Of a stretch of DNA of 64,000 bases, positions 38,720 through 49,194 are shown piece by piece. Positions within the stretch are counted from its first letter, which is position 1; each line of letters opens with the position of its first letter. The translations under genes and the position numbers were made by a program. Under the pieces are notes generated by a model. The model was not told the origin of the DNA and did no database searches. It worked only from the letters and a program-made list of their open reading frames with translations. Origin of the DNA: Hirsutella rhossiliensis. Its lineage: Eukaryota > Ascomycota > Sordariomycetes > Hypocreales > Ophiocordycipitaceae. The stretch covers positions 744,001 through 808,000 of the forward strand of contig NW_025408668.1 in assembly GCF_020360975.1 (NCBI RefSeq). Reading direction: 5' to 3'.

Positions 38720-39343
38720 CGAGTTCTGACTGCATGCTAACACAAAGCACGACAGGAGCCAGATTAGTGCCCGTTGGCGGGGCCCTGTGGACGTGCAGTG
38801 AGACTTGTCCCCATAGATATATAGTGCGAACCTCTGCTTGTACGGATACGTACCGTCCCACCTCACTATGGAGCCTTTTATTTTTTCCACCGCCTTGGGC
38901 CCCGCTAAAGCCTTGATAAGCATCGTGCCATCACAAATGTACCTCGGTTAGTTCAGCGGCCGGCAGCCCGCATAAGGCGGCCTAGCGTCTATTGCCACGG
39001 AGCTAGCTAGCCTAGCCCCAGTCGTTGGTTGTTGGTTGCTCAACCAAACCTTCTTAAGCGTCGAGGTAATTATCTATGCAGATAAATGCCCCTTTGGGTC
39101 TCACACAGCTAGAACGAGAGATGCATCGCAATTCACCTCTCCAAGACCCCCTTTTCCTTCCACTGTGCTCTCACTACTGTCTGAGAGCTACAATGTTAAG
39201 CGCCAGCTCCTCTAGTTCGTTGTATACAGCTCGTTCCACCATCCAGACCAGTCAGAAGGCACCCTGACATTCTCCTGATATAGAGCGTACCGACTAGTGC
39301 CTGGGGCCGGTTGTGACCACTGTACATTGCCTGCACCACTTTG
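38720..39343. other. Intergenic, no recognised gene
   Basis: 3' flanks of the convergent small Cys-rich gene (plus) and the CAP gene (minus). Short overlapping frames only. Confidence 0.45.
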
Positions 39344-40393
39344 TTAGAGCAAGGACGAAGCAATTGGAGAAGACACTCCAAGGGGGTTCCGTAGCTCACC
39401 TGCTTCGGCATAGTTGCAAACAGTATACGCGCCAATTTGGTTGAATGAAACCCCATCGACTGGCTGGCACACTGTCACGGAGCAGCCAACCTCGGTGGTA
39501 TCCCTCCAGACAATCTGGGTGAAATGTCCGACTTGAGCTGGTATCTTTTCCCCGGGATATTTCGACCGTAGCGAGTCCATGGTATCCTTCCCATTGCCTG
39601 AGAAAGTTTGAAGTGGCGATGCTGCGTTGGCAGTATCCCACCAGTTATAAAGAAACCTTTCCCAATCCCACCAGTGCGTGAAGCTTCTTTTCATCTGTTC
39701 GTTGGCATTGTAAAATGGCCTTTTCTGATCATCCGTTAGGGGCACAAGCTGTCCAGCATTCGGTCCGCTAGTCCACTTCCAGACGGTATGAGAAGAGGCA
39801 ATGTTCTGGCCCCATCTTTTGCCTGACCCAAGATCAGAATGACCATGTTTATAGACACAGCCGGCAGAATATTTCCGTGCGTCTTCGGCTAAGTCTTCGT
39901 TCCAGCTTAGCGGGCCGGTGTCTGGATGCTTTTGTCGGGCCATGTTGTGTAAGTTGAGGGTTAGTTGTTTGAACGCCTCGTAGTCGACATCCGAGTTGCC
40001 GGCGAAGGTCAAGACCTCCCCCCTGCCGCCCCAGGATCTAGAATTCTGGCCGCTCTGACCCCCCTGAGGCTCCCAGCCGCCGTTGTTTCTCGAACCTTGC
40101 GACTGACCCCGATTTCCAGACCGCCATTGATTCCGGTTTAGCCACTCTTGCCAACTGCCTGGATTGTACCGTCGTGATATCACATGGTCAACAGCATCAA
40201 CTTGTTCCACTGCTATAGTTTCCCCTTCATATGTAAGGTTTTTGGGAAGCTCACCCTCCCGACCTGTCAGGGTTACGGAAACATTGGCCTCCAAGTTTGT
40301 CCGATTTTGGGAAACGGCATCCTTTACGCCTGCCGGTTTTGGTGGGATGGCCGCTGCAAGCGGGAGCACCACGGTGAACAGGGCAAAGCGCAT
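39344..40393 (-). CDS. Secreted CAP/SCP (PR-1-like, CRISP-type) protein
   Basis: A 349-residue single-exon gene. The start at 40,393 gives a signal peptide (MRFALFTVVLPLAAA); the longer open frame only adds 5' leader. Residues about 16-75 are a propeptide-like part with N-glycosylation sites (NRT, NVS, NLT). About 76-125 is a Gly/Asn/Gln/Ser-rich linker. The CAP domain is about 138-332: His149 in the HNMAR motif, the CAP1 signature GHFTQIVW (289-296, His290), and a CAP2-like YTVCNYAEAGE (323-333). The usual GEN cavity Glu is Gln196 (WGQNIA), and an insert of about 70 residues separates it from CAP1. Yeast Pry homologues bind sterols and plant PR-1 proteins act extracellularly; a role in lipid binding or host interaction is inferred. 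The neighbours at 35-39 kb are also secreted. Confidence 0.92.
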   Translation of the reverse strand: MRFALFTVVLPLAAAIPPKPAGVKDAVSQNRTNLEANVSVTLTGREGELPKNLTYEGETIAVEQVDAVDHVISRRYNPGSWQEWLNRNQWRSGNRGQSQGSRNNGGWEPQGGQSGQNSRSWGGRGEVLTFAGNSDVDYEAFKQLTLNLHNMARQKHPDTGPLSWNEDLAEDARKYSAGCVYKHGHSDLGSGKRWGQNIASSHTVWKWTSGPNAGQLVPLTDDQKRPFYNANEQMKRSFTHWWDWERFLYNWWDTANAASPLQTFSGNGKDTMDSLRSKYPGEKIPAQVGHFTQIVWRDTTEVGCSVTVCQPVDGVSFNQIGAYTVCNYAEAGELRNPLGVSSPIASSLL

Positions 40394-42558
40394 TGTAAGC
40401 CGTGTGCTAAGTAAAAAAAGATCGTGTGTGCAAGGTCGAGGGAAGAAAGCAAAATGTTCAAGTCTTGATGTATGAATGAATGAATGAATCAGAAAAGAGT
40501 GTGTGACCTTTGAGATTTCAAGGCATGGAGAAACGACTGCACTGAGGGAGGGCTGAAGACGAAACGAGAGGGCTTGATCAAGCACTATATATTGCTGGCT
40601 GGTGTTTATAATGAAGCTGGTTGCTAAGAATACGAGTCACTGGCTCATCGGCAATATTTGGATGCATGGTGCATGAAGGCCGGGTTCCGCAATCGTTGAT
40701 CCATTTCCAAGGACCTAATGAGTCGCAACAGACAAGAGATCGGCTTTAATGTACTCCGTAATTCCCTAGGAGGTGAAGGAAACTCCACGCCGCTAAGAAG
40801 AGGTACGGAACATAAAAAAAGGGGCCAGCAATCAACGGTGCCATGGATGCTTACAGCAGCTCGACTAATTCCTGCTCATCATCTGCCCGGGCCAAGGCTT
40901 GGGTATAGCTGCCGATTCTTAGAAGCTGTTACGGCGTCCGTGGCGATGCCCACAGTTCCGGCTGTGGCAGGCAGCGTCCCTGATTATGAGCAAGTCCACA
41001 GCATGAAGAAATAAATTTGTCCCCATAGTTCATAGCAGGGAGCTGTCTGGACGGCGCGCAGATGGAGCACACTAACCGTTCATATGTTAATTAGGGTGCG
41101 CGAACCTACTTTGCATAGTGCAACGGTAGTTCTGAGAGGAGGTGACAGGGAGACGCATAAACTTTTTGCTTGTCCACTTTCAGCACCGTCTGCGCGACTG
41201 CAATCTGGCGGGGGCGGGGCGGTGTTTCACCATATGACTTAGGAAAGGCAGATACGGGTAGAGACTGCCAGTGCACGGCTGAAAATCAGTGGGCATGCCC
41301 TCAAGACCGTTGAAAAGTGCCCGTGCCGCTCGTAAGCGGGCCAGCAAGTCAGGCCTCTAGCAAAAGGCATGGCGACATCCAGAGATGGGCCAAAGAACAG
41401 GGTCTGCCTCACGGTTTCCCGGGCTATTGCTGCAGGCCCGGGGCAATGGGCTCTTCAACAGCTCGAAAAATATAGCTAACGATGTTATCGTAAGCTTTAG
41501 TTCGTCGTTGTTAAGCACAAATCAGACGTGGAAGCCGCCTAGGAAGGCGCGTCCAGTCTCCGTAGGTCGGCAAAAGTCCTGGACAGCCGGGCCCTACATG
41601 CGCATCGTGTTAACGCGACCCTTCTCGTAATCCATCCTTTGTTTAAATGCTCACGATTCCACCAAAAAAACAAAGCCCCGGTTGGGTCCAAGAAACACGA
41701 GAGCTCGTATAAGAAGGCAAGGATTGTTCCTCTTGTTGAATTTGGCATTCCAGCACCCTTCGTTGCTGAGAAAGAAGTAGTTACCCCCCGCGCTATCCAT
41801 AGATAGGCTCACGAAGATACCAGACTCAAAACTAGTACACATTTTACCGCGTAGCAAGGCCTTTAGTTCAAACGAATCACATAAAGCATGCGTGTTTTAA
41901 TGCATTAAGAAAGGTCCTTTTATCGCTACTAGTCAACTTTTTAAGGAAGCTACCCTATCCGTTCATTAGTGTGCGTATGCTGCAGACTCGTGTGCAGGAA
42001 TCACTGGTGGGCTTAAGCCGCGTAGGGTGCGCCTACTATTTGTGAGTATCAGTGAATAGTGACGATGTCGCGAAGACTGTTATGTTTAACAACAGTCAAT
42101 TATAACAGTCACTTGCAGTGCCGTCTGCTAGAGCGTGCACTGTACTTTTGCCAAGCAAATAACATGACAAAACCACCCAAAATGGGTTTTGACCCTAACT
42201 CACCTATAGGTCGCCGTAATAGTCCTCATAATCCCGCACGTCACCTGCCATATACCGTCCCCGTGGACTTAGTATAGGCCGTGGCGAACCCTTTCTATGG
42301 CAAGTGGATCGCCCCTTCGGCGCTTGGTGTAGACGCCGGTGCCGACAGTCATCGAATCCGCTGCCGCCTGTGCCATGCGCCGCGCCGCAGATATCGGATG
42401 GGCCAGGTAAATGATGAACGCACAGCCGCCGTTCGCCAACAATACGCACACGCTCGCCGTTCTGGACCGCGACCCGGGTCGACGACTGGCGGAGCGAGCT
42501 CACAGCCAGGGTGGGCAAACGGGGCTACTCGTAGCGACCGGGTGGCGAACATGAGCAG
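40394..42558. other. Intergenic, no recognised gene
   Basis: CAP promoter side, then about 2 kb without a convincing frame. It includes the motif GTACTCCGTA at 40,751-40,760, which recurs at 55,311 and, inverted, near 54,184. Confidence 0.45.
40585..40593 (-). promoter_or_regulatory. Possible TATA element of the CAP gene
   Basis: AATATATAG on the minus strand lies about 195 bases before the ATG. A TGAA tetranucleotide repeat at about 40,473-40,490 lies between them, in the presumed 5' leader. Confidence 0.3.
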
Positions 42559-42854
42559 CTAGGGGTTGTCATCGCTCATGCTGGCGCGGCGGGCGTCGTC
42601 GTTGTCGTCGTCAGGCCCAGGGAAGAAGCGAGTGGTGCGCAGGCGAGGACGGGCATGCACGTCTGGGCGTGGAGCACAGGCCCTCGGCGACCACTTTTGT
42701 GACGCCGCAAATGTTCTTGGGCGCTGGAATTACCCTCTCGTCGATCCGGACGACGCAGAATCCGAGGGGCAGAGGTGAGGGCCAGCCCTGTGGTGCTGGT
42801 GGTGCTGAAGTAGACGAGGGCGTTGCGGGGAGGCTCGGAAGATGACGAAGCCAT
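42559..42854 (-). pseudogene. Decayed NAD-dependent epimerase/dehydratase fragment
   Basis: Three minus-strand frames in succession carry consecutive pieces of one family. First comes LVYFSTTSTTGLALTSAP (the serine-rich strand before the active site), then DERVIPAPKNICGVTKVVAEGLC (the YxxxK block; the usual Tyr of YGVTK is Cys), then LRTTRFFPGPDDDNDDARR ending at a stop at 42,559-42,561. At least two frameshifts separate them, and the N-terminal Rossmann part and the C-terminus are missing. The damage is indels rather than CpA-to-TpA change, so decay was not RIP-driven. I recognise the family from these motifs. A sequencing-error explanation would need several independent errors. Confidence 0.6.
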
Positions 42855-44256
42855 GATGCCGAGGAGGGAGGAGCAAGAGAAAAACGACGGGACTAAGAAT
42901 AAGCGAGGCAAACGGACTCCTGTCTTTTGAGGGTGCGGACCTGAACTTCTAACTATGCTGGACCGTTATTAAAAAAAAGAAGACGGCCGGCAGAAGGCTC
43001 GTGAGTGACAGTGTTTCGGTGAGCCCGGCCGGGTCGTAGTGGAGCCCCGAGCCGGGCTTTCTTCGCCGGTGACGGAGTGGGGTCGGACCCGGCCGGCGTT
43101 GTCTACGTTGTGGGCAAGAAAGTTATAGAAGGGCACTTATAAATATGATGAAGTTGGCCTGTGAAAGTGTCAGAGCCCAAGCCAAGACCGCTGGTACCAG
43201 AATGATGGATGGCGAGATGGGGCCATGGGCACGCCCGAGAGTAGTCGGTCAGTGGAGCGGTTGGCTGGCCGAGGACCGTTGTGCTTAATCCAGTCACGGG
43301 ACGAGCCGAGACGAGACGGCGCCGGGCCCTGATTTGTGGCGTCGACTGTGACCCGCGGTAAGTAATCACCTCGCAGGGGCTGGCTCATGACGCCGCCGCC
43401 GCCGCCTCCCCCGCAAAAGGCCGGGTGGACGGGAACAAGGTGCGTCGACAAGGATTCTCTCGTCCTTCCATCCTTCCATGCCAAGGGTATGCACATATGT
43501 GACTAGGTGTAATTAACCAACGACCAAAGAGCCAACACCACACTCCAGATTCCCACCTGATCAACCGCCTCAAGGGTGCGTCAATGCCGCGCTCGCCGGC
43601 TATGCTTCCGCGTTTATTTAGATTACTGTGCCCAGCCGGACAAATACAAAGCTACCGACGAGTGGAGGGAGTGCGCCTCGCGAAAAAGAGTGCATTGCGT
43701 GGGCCCCCAGCCAGGCAGCCGAGACAAGTCAGATCCGTTATGTGTATGCATGCGCCAATGAAGGGTCCCGATGAAAGGGGGAGGGCGGTGCGGACTGGGG
43801 CCAATGCGTCTGCCTAGAGGGGAGTGACAGCTCGAAGGGGATGCAAAGTATCCGGGGAGATGGGGAGCTGGGAGCTGAGATGACGGCCTGTTACACGCAC
43901 ATGGCATCGACAAAACATGGACATCCATCACCACACACGTGCGCACTTATCAACGCCCGTGCCCAGAATAAGGCTTCTCTTAGCTACGAAATAAACCTCC
44001 CCCTCTCCCCAAGGGTGGCGTCAGCCCCCGAACACAGCTGGAACCTTTTGCGCACTCGTACTCGTACAGCCGAGAACATAGCTGCACGAACAACAGGCGA
44101 GCAAGGTAGAGAGAGTATATATATCAGCATCTCTCTCGTGCAAGATCCCATCACATGCGACAGATCACACTCCTTCCCCCAGCCCCTCGTCGTCACCCCT
44201 TGAACAATCAACACCAAGAGTACCATCACCGCCCAACAACCTCCTCAGCCGTAACC
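42855..44256. other. Intergenic and flotillin promoter region
   Basis: No supported gene. It contains a GCC-type triplet run near 43,388-43,405. The last 250 bases form the 5' region of the flotillin-like gene. Several overlapping short frames on both strands have no motif. Confidence 0.45.
44116..44124 (+). promoter_or_regulatory. Possible TATA element of the flotillin-like gene
   Basis: TATATATAT about 135 bases before the ATG at 44,257, in otherwise GC-balanced DNA. Confidence 0.35.
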
Positions 44257-45829
44257 ATGAGGTACCGCATCTCAGACCCGGACGAGTACCTGGCCATTAC
44301 AGGCATGGGCATCCGCAGCGTGCACATCACAAAGGCTGCCTGGGTCTGGCCCTTTCAGCGCTGCAAACGCTTCAGCGTCCAGCCCCACGACTATGCCATG
44401 GACCTGCAGGCCATGACCAAGGAGAAGCTGCAGTTCTCCCTGCCCGTCGTCTTCACCGTCAGCCCGGACGTCAACCGCCGCGGCGCAAATGCCCCCGGCG
44501 GTGCTGTTGACGCCGGCACAAAGGGTTCCGACGGTACCCACGGGGGCTACATTAGGAGCAACGGCAACAACCACAGCAGGGGCAACGGCCATGGTGGCGG
44601 CAACCAGGCGGCGGCGTCTCTCGACGACGTCGAGGACCGTGGCGACTCCCTCGTCAAGTACGCCATGCTGCTCGCCACCGCCGGCCACTTGCAGCAGGGG
44701 GGCAAGGCGGCGCTGGCCGGCTCCAAGGACGAGACGGCGCACGTGGCCAACATTGCCAAGGGCATCATCGAGGGTGAGACGCGCGTGCTCGTGTCCAGCA
44801 TGACCATGGAGGAGATCTTTACCGAGCGCGACGTCTTCAAGCGCCGCATCTTCCGCAACATCCAGTCCGAGCTGGACCAGTTTGGCCTCAAGATCTACAA
44901 CGCAAATGTAAAGGAGCTCAAGGACGCGCCTGGATCTGTCTACTTTGAGTCGCTCTCGCGCAAGGCCCACGAGGGCGCCACCAACCAAGCCCGCATCGAC
45001 GTCGCCGATGCCCAGCTGCGCGGCACCGTCGGCGAGGCCCAGCGCCGCGGCCAGCAGGACCGCGAGATTGCCAAGATCAACGCCGAGACAGCCGTTCAGA
45101 AGACGGATCGCGACATTGAGCGCGCCCAGGCCGAGGCCAAGCTCAACACGACCCAAGCCGGCCTCGACCGCGACGTCCACATTGCCCGCGTCTCGGCCGA
45201 GCGCGCCCTCGAGTCGCGCGACGAGGACCTCAAGCGCGACGTCAAGCTCAAGCGCGCCGCCGCTGAGCTCGAGCGCCTGCGCGCCCTCGATGTCGTCGCC
45301 GCCACCGCTGCCCGCGAGAGCCGCCAGCAAGCCGTCGACGCCGGCGCATACCAGGTCCGCGCCGACGCCGATGCCGCCGCCTATGCCGCCGAAAAAGCCT
45401 CCGACGCCGCCGCTTCGGGCAAGCAAAAGGACGCCGAAGCCCTCGCCTGCATGGCCGACGCCTACGCCAAGCTCGCCAACGCCTTTGGCGGGCCCCAAGG
45501 CCTGCTGCAGTACCTCATGATCGAAAAGAGCACCTATGTTGAGCTGGCCAGGGCAAACGCAGACGCCATCCGCGGCCTCGATCGAGCCCAAGATTAGTAT
45601 CTGGAACACGGGCGCCGCAAATAACGCTGCTGCTGCCAGCGACGGTCTCGACGCCATGCGCAACGTCTATCAGATGCTGCCGCCCCTCATGACCACCATC
45701 CACGACCAGACGGGCATCACCCTGCCCGAGTGGCAGTTTGGCCGCATGAATGCCCAGATGAAGGCTATAGACGACGACAGCGGCGCTGCCGCCCCAAAGG
45801 TGAATGGCGTCAACCGAACCGATTCTTAG
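44257..45829 (+). CDS. Flotillin-like (SPFH/prohibitin-domain) membrane scaffold protein, frameshifted near the 3' end
   Basis: The start at 44,257 is the family N-terminus (MRYRISDPDEYLAITGMGI). The SPFH region spans about residues 1-215 and holds a Gly/Asn/His-rich insert at about 75-130 that the family usually lacks. Then comes a long Ala/Glu/Arg coiled coil (about 220-400). Flotillins coat membrane microdomains from the cytosolic side. The frame stops at 45,595-45,597 (446 residues), but the conserved tail (PKISIWNTG... to TAG 45,827-45,829) continues in another frame. The break coincides with a tandem TCGA duplication (45,578-45,585); one TCGA would give a continuous frame of about 522 residues. 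A GT-AG intron at 45,538-45,586 would also restore the frame, but it would delete family-like residues (VELARANADAIRGL). It converges on palA. Confidence 0.88.
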
Positions 45830-46332
45830 CAACTCTTGGCCTCTGAATGATGCCAAGCCCTCGAAACCTTTTGAAATCATCTCTCTTCTTGATCTCCTCC
45901 CTTTGCTCATCGATAGATAGCCTTGCCCTCTGTCATCCTGCACTTGCATATTGATACCCTTCAAGCTCACCCGACCAGCCCTAGAACAAGTCCTGTGCTT
46001 GAAACGTGTTCAAACTCATCTCTCCTCTTCCTTGTGGGGTTTGTACTTGCCCTTTGTTTTTCAGGCATTTCGAGAATACATCGCCTTAACTCTTGAGCTG
46101 ACTTGCTGCCTGGCTGGGTCCCTCTCGCTGTCGTGCATCGCTTCTATGAACAGGTCGAAGCCTGTTATCCCGCCGGTGAGCGCCTTGTAAGACTTCTTGT
46201 AGCCGGGGTGAGAGAGAAGTAGAGGGGTATGGAGGAGGGAGGCATCGTCTTCCTTGGGCCTGCGTAGTGCTTTCGCCCTCATGTGCCCACGTGCAGTCGA
46301 CCTCGGGACATACACCCGACGCATGGCACGGC
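45830..46332. other. Convergent intergenic region, flotillin/palA
   Basis: Shared 3' region of two convergent genes. Pyrimidine-rich in places, with no supported frame. Confidence 0.5.
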
Positions 46333-49194
46333 TCAGCCAAACCTGATGCCCGCACTGGGATCCCACGTACCGCCCAGCGGCCCTCCCTTGCTAGGCTGGC
46401 CCTGGCCCTGTCCCTGTCCCTCTGTCGTTTCCGGCCCGCTGCCAAACTTGATCCCCACCGCCGGGCTCCAGACAGCCCCGCCCATCGGGTTCGGGGCTAC
46501 CGCCATCGGCTGGGGCTGCTGGACGCCCCCGGCGGCCCAGGACTGAATCGTCGCCTCCGCAGGGCTTTGCACGGGGCGCTGCATCGACGCCGCCTGTCGC
46601 GGCGACATGGGCTCGGGAACGAATCGCGGTGGTTGGGTCGGCTCGTACGACCGCATGGTCGCTGCCTGAGTGCCGCGTGCGGCTGTGTGGTTGCGAGACA
46701 GGTTGAGGTTCGAGAGGGGCGGCATGCTCAATTCCCTAGCAAGACGTCGTCGTTAGCAGACTCCTCCGGCCACCAGCGGCCCACGCACGAGGATAGGGCC
46801 AACTCACTCTTCGAGGGCTCGCGCATCCATCTGCCGTTGCGCCACCCACCCCTTGACGACGTCTCGGAACCCCTGCCCGACAATTTTGCTGAGGTCGTTG
46901 TAAAATTTCCTCCCCACCTCGAGGTTGTTCACAATCTCTTTGTACTTGAAGTACGCGCTGTCCAGCCGCTGCAGGGCCTGCTCGCGCTCGCGAAGCCCGC
47001 GGTCTCCCACCTTGCGCCTCTGTGAGTCGAATTCGCGGTTCGCCCGCTCTACCAGAGCCAGCAGATTCTCCTGCTCCGCGGCCTCGTTGCCAATGTTGTC
47101 AAGCTCGGGTTCGTACAACCGGTCGAGCCGCTTCTCAAAGAAATCCTCAAAGTGCGCGGGGACAATCGCCGTTGTCGGGTAGCTTCTCTCCAGCCGCGCC
47201 GCCTCCCGGAGAATGTCGGGCTTGATGTCGTCCCTGCGTGCATCCTCTCGCAGCCGTTCCACCCTTTTCCGTCTCTTGCTTTCGAGACGGAGGACGTCGT
47301 TGTACGCGCTGCGCAGTCTGCCCACCGCCGACTTGAGTTCGTCGCTCGTTTCCCTCTGCGTGCTCGACGGCACAAACTCCATCAGCCCGCGGTCCGGCCC
47401 GCACAGCACGCGCAGCAGGCCTTCGTTGGCGGCAAACTTGTCTCTCACGATGCTGTCGCTGCTGACGCTGCTCTGAAAATAGCCCTCAATCTCACTCGCG
47501 TGGCTCCACAGCTTGGCTCCCTGAGGGTCTCCCAGGCTGACTGGGCGCGTCCACCGGTCTGTTCCGTACTTTGCCTTTAACCTCTCGTCCTCGTCACGCT
47601 CGGCCGTCAATGCCGCCATTCCTGCCTCGAAGATGGCCAAGTCTGCCGCTCGCAACTTGTCAATATCTGCGAGGCTCTTGTGGACCCTGCCAATGGCATC
47701 ACCCTGACGGAGCTCCTCGGCGTGCTGCACCAAGCTCGGCGGAAGCCCGAGCGGTTTTTCCAGGGCCTGGAGCGACCCCGGCAAACCGATGGAGGAGAGC
47801 AACGTGTGGACCTTTTCCGTCAACGCCTCCAGCTCCTGGATGATGTTTTGGTTCACTATTCTGTCTCTGCGCTCTTCGTAGATCGAAATGGCCATGTGGA
47901 CGGAAAAGGGAACGAGTCGAGAAAACAGGGCAGGCCCGAACTCTGCCTTGTCGCCCAGGTAATCGTATGGGTTGGCCACCTGGAGCGGCACCTTGACCTC
48001 GGCCATGTTGAACCGATCTAAGATCTTGAGCTCAGATTTGGGTGGCACCGGATCTGCCTTGTTAGCCACGGACCGGTGCAGCTGGCTCGGCCAACGTACT
48101 GAGAAAGATCATGTCATTGTCTTTTTCCGCCCGCTTCAAGTCGTCGTCGGCCTTACGCTTCAGGCCGTTGAGGTCATCAAGGATGAGCTTGCTCAAATAG
48201 CCACCCCTCGTCTCCTTGAGGCCTTCGGTCACGCACGCGACAGAATCTCTCAGCCGCGCCACCTCCTCGCCGTATTTTCTCTTTTCGAGGCAGTCGCGGG
48301 CGGCGCGAAACTGGGCGGCGGCGGCAAAGTGATGGTGCTTGGCCGTCATGTGGTGTATCCAGGCGCTGCTGATGGCTTCGCTTCGTACGGCCGCCTCAGC
48401 GGCCAGGTTGTATAGATCCGCCACCCGGGCCGCGAGCTTGGCGATGCTGAGGTCTTTAAGCCCGTTCATCACGCCGCTCTGCCAAGAGCATTCCTGGCTT
48501 TGCGCCAACAACAGCTGCACCAGAGCTTCTAGGGTGTGGGCGTCCATGTCCTCGGGCGGGTCCGACATTCTCAGCTCGGGAAGCACTTCAGTCTGCATGT
48601 GCGACAGGACGCCGGCGGCGAGGTTGAAATGGTGGGCGGCAACCTTGAGGCCGTCGGGGCTTGCGCGGGGGCTGCTGGCGGCAAGCTGGGAGTAGAGGGC
48701 AGCGAGGTTGTAGAGTACGTTCATGAGCTCGTACTTGAGGTTGTTGCGGACCATGGGCCGTTCCGTGTTGTAACCGAGGGCGGGATACCAGGTAAACTCG
48801 GCGCCGATCTGCTCACAGGAATTCGCCGTCGTCAGTCAATCCGCACGAGGACAGAGTCGGGGCGACGCACGTCAATGGGGAATTTGCCGCCAACCCAGGC
48901 CAGCTGACCGGCATAGGCCTGCAGTTTCTTGATGCCGCTCGAGTGCGGCTCGCGGACGTTGACGGCATCTCTGCGCAGGGCGTCGACGACCTCGAGGTCC
49001 TGCTTGAACATGTCGGGGTGCTGGTCATACTTGGTGTTGATATACCGCCGGATCGTCGACGAGAGCGAGATGTGCGTGGACCTGCGAAACGGTAGGGAGA
49101 GGGTGTTGCTCGTACTACGACGTCGAATGCGTCAGTCTGAGGTCCCCACGGCTAGAGGGAACAGTGTTTGCGGGAAACCTCACGTCGTCGACAT
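46333..49194 (-). CDS. palA: pH-response regulator PalA/Rim20 (BRO1-domain, ALIX-like), five exons
   Basis: Exons: 49,184-49,194; 48,871-49,114; 48,100-48,808; 46,808-48,053; 46,333-46,735. Introns are 69, 62, 46 and 72 nt, all GT-AG, with branch-like CTGAC or CTAAC. Phases are consistent through 870 residues. The first exon is only 11 nt. The N-terminus (SNTLSLPFRRSTHISLS, then KYDQHPDMF) and the BRO1 domain (about 5-380; NNLKYELMNVLYNLAALYSQLA) are typical. NPVPPKSELKILDR marks the start of the V-shaped coiled-coil domain (about 380-735) that in PalA binds YPXL/I motifs of PacC. The C-terminus is Pro/Gln/Gly-rich and ends DPSAGIRFG, a family hallmark. PalA acts at endosomes with ESCRT-III (Vps32/Snf7) to permit PalB cleavage of PacC under alkaline pH. 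It appears intact. Confidence 0.95.

Noticed and set aside
45538..45586. 49-nt intron explaining the flotillin frame break
   Set aside because: GT-AG ends and phase fit, but there is no clear branch site and it would remove residues that look conserved. The TCGA duplication is the simpler explanation; kept only as an alternative.
44272..45663. 463-codon minus-strand frame
   Set aside because: It is the shadow of the flotillin-like gene, a common effect of GC-rich third positions; Leu/Gly/Ala/Val-rich with no motif.
46267..47025. 252-codon plus-strand frame
   Set aside because: Antisense shadow of the last exons of palA; low-complexity Arg/Leu/Pro content.
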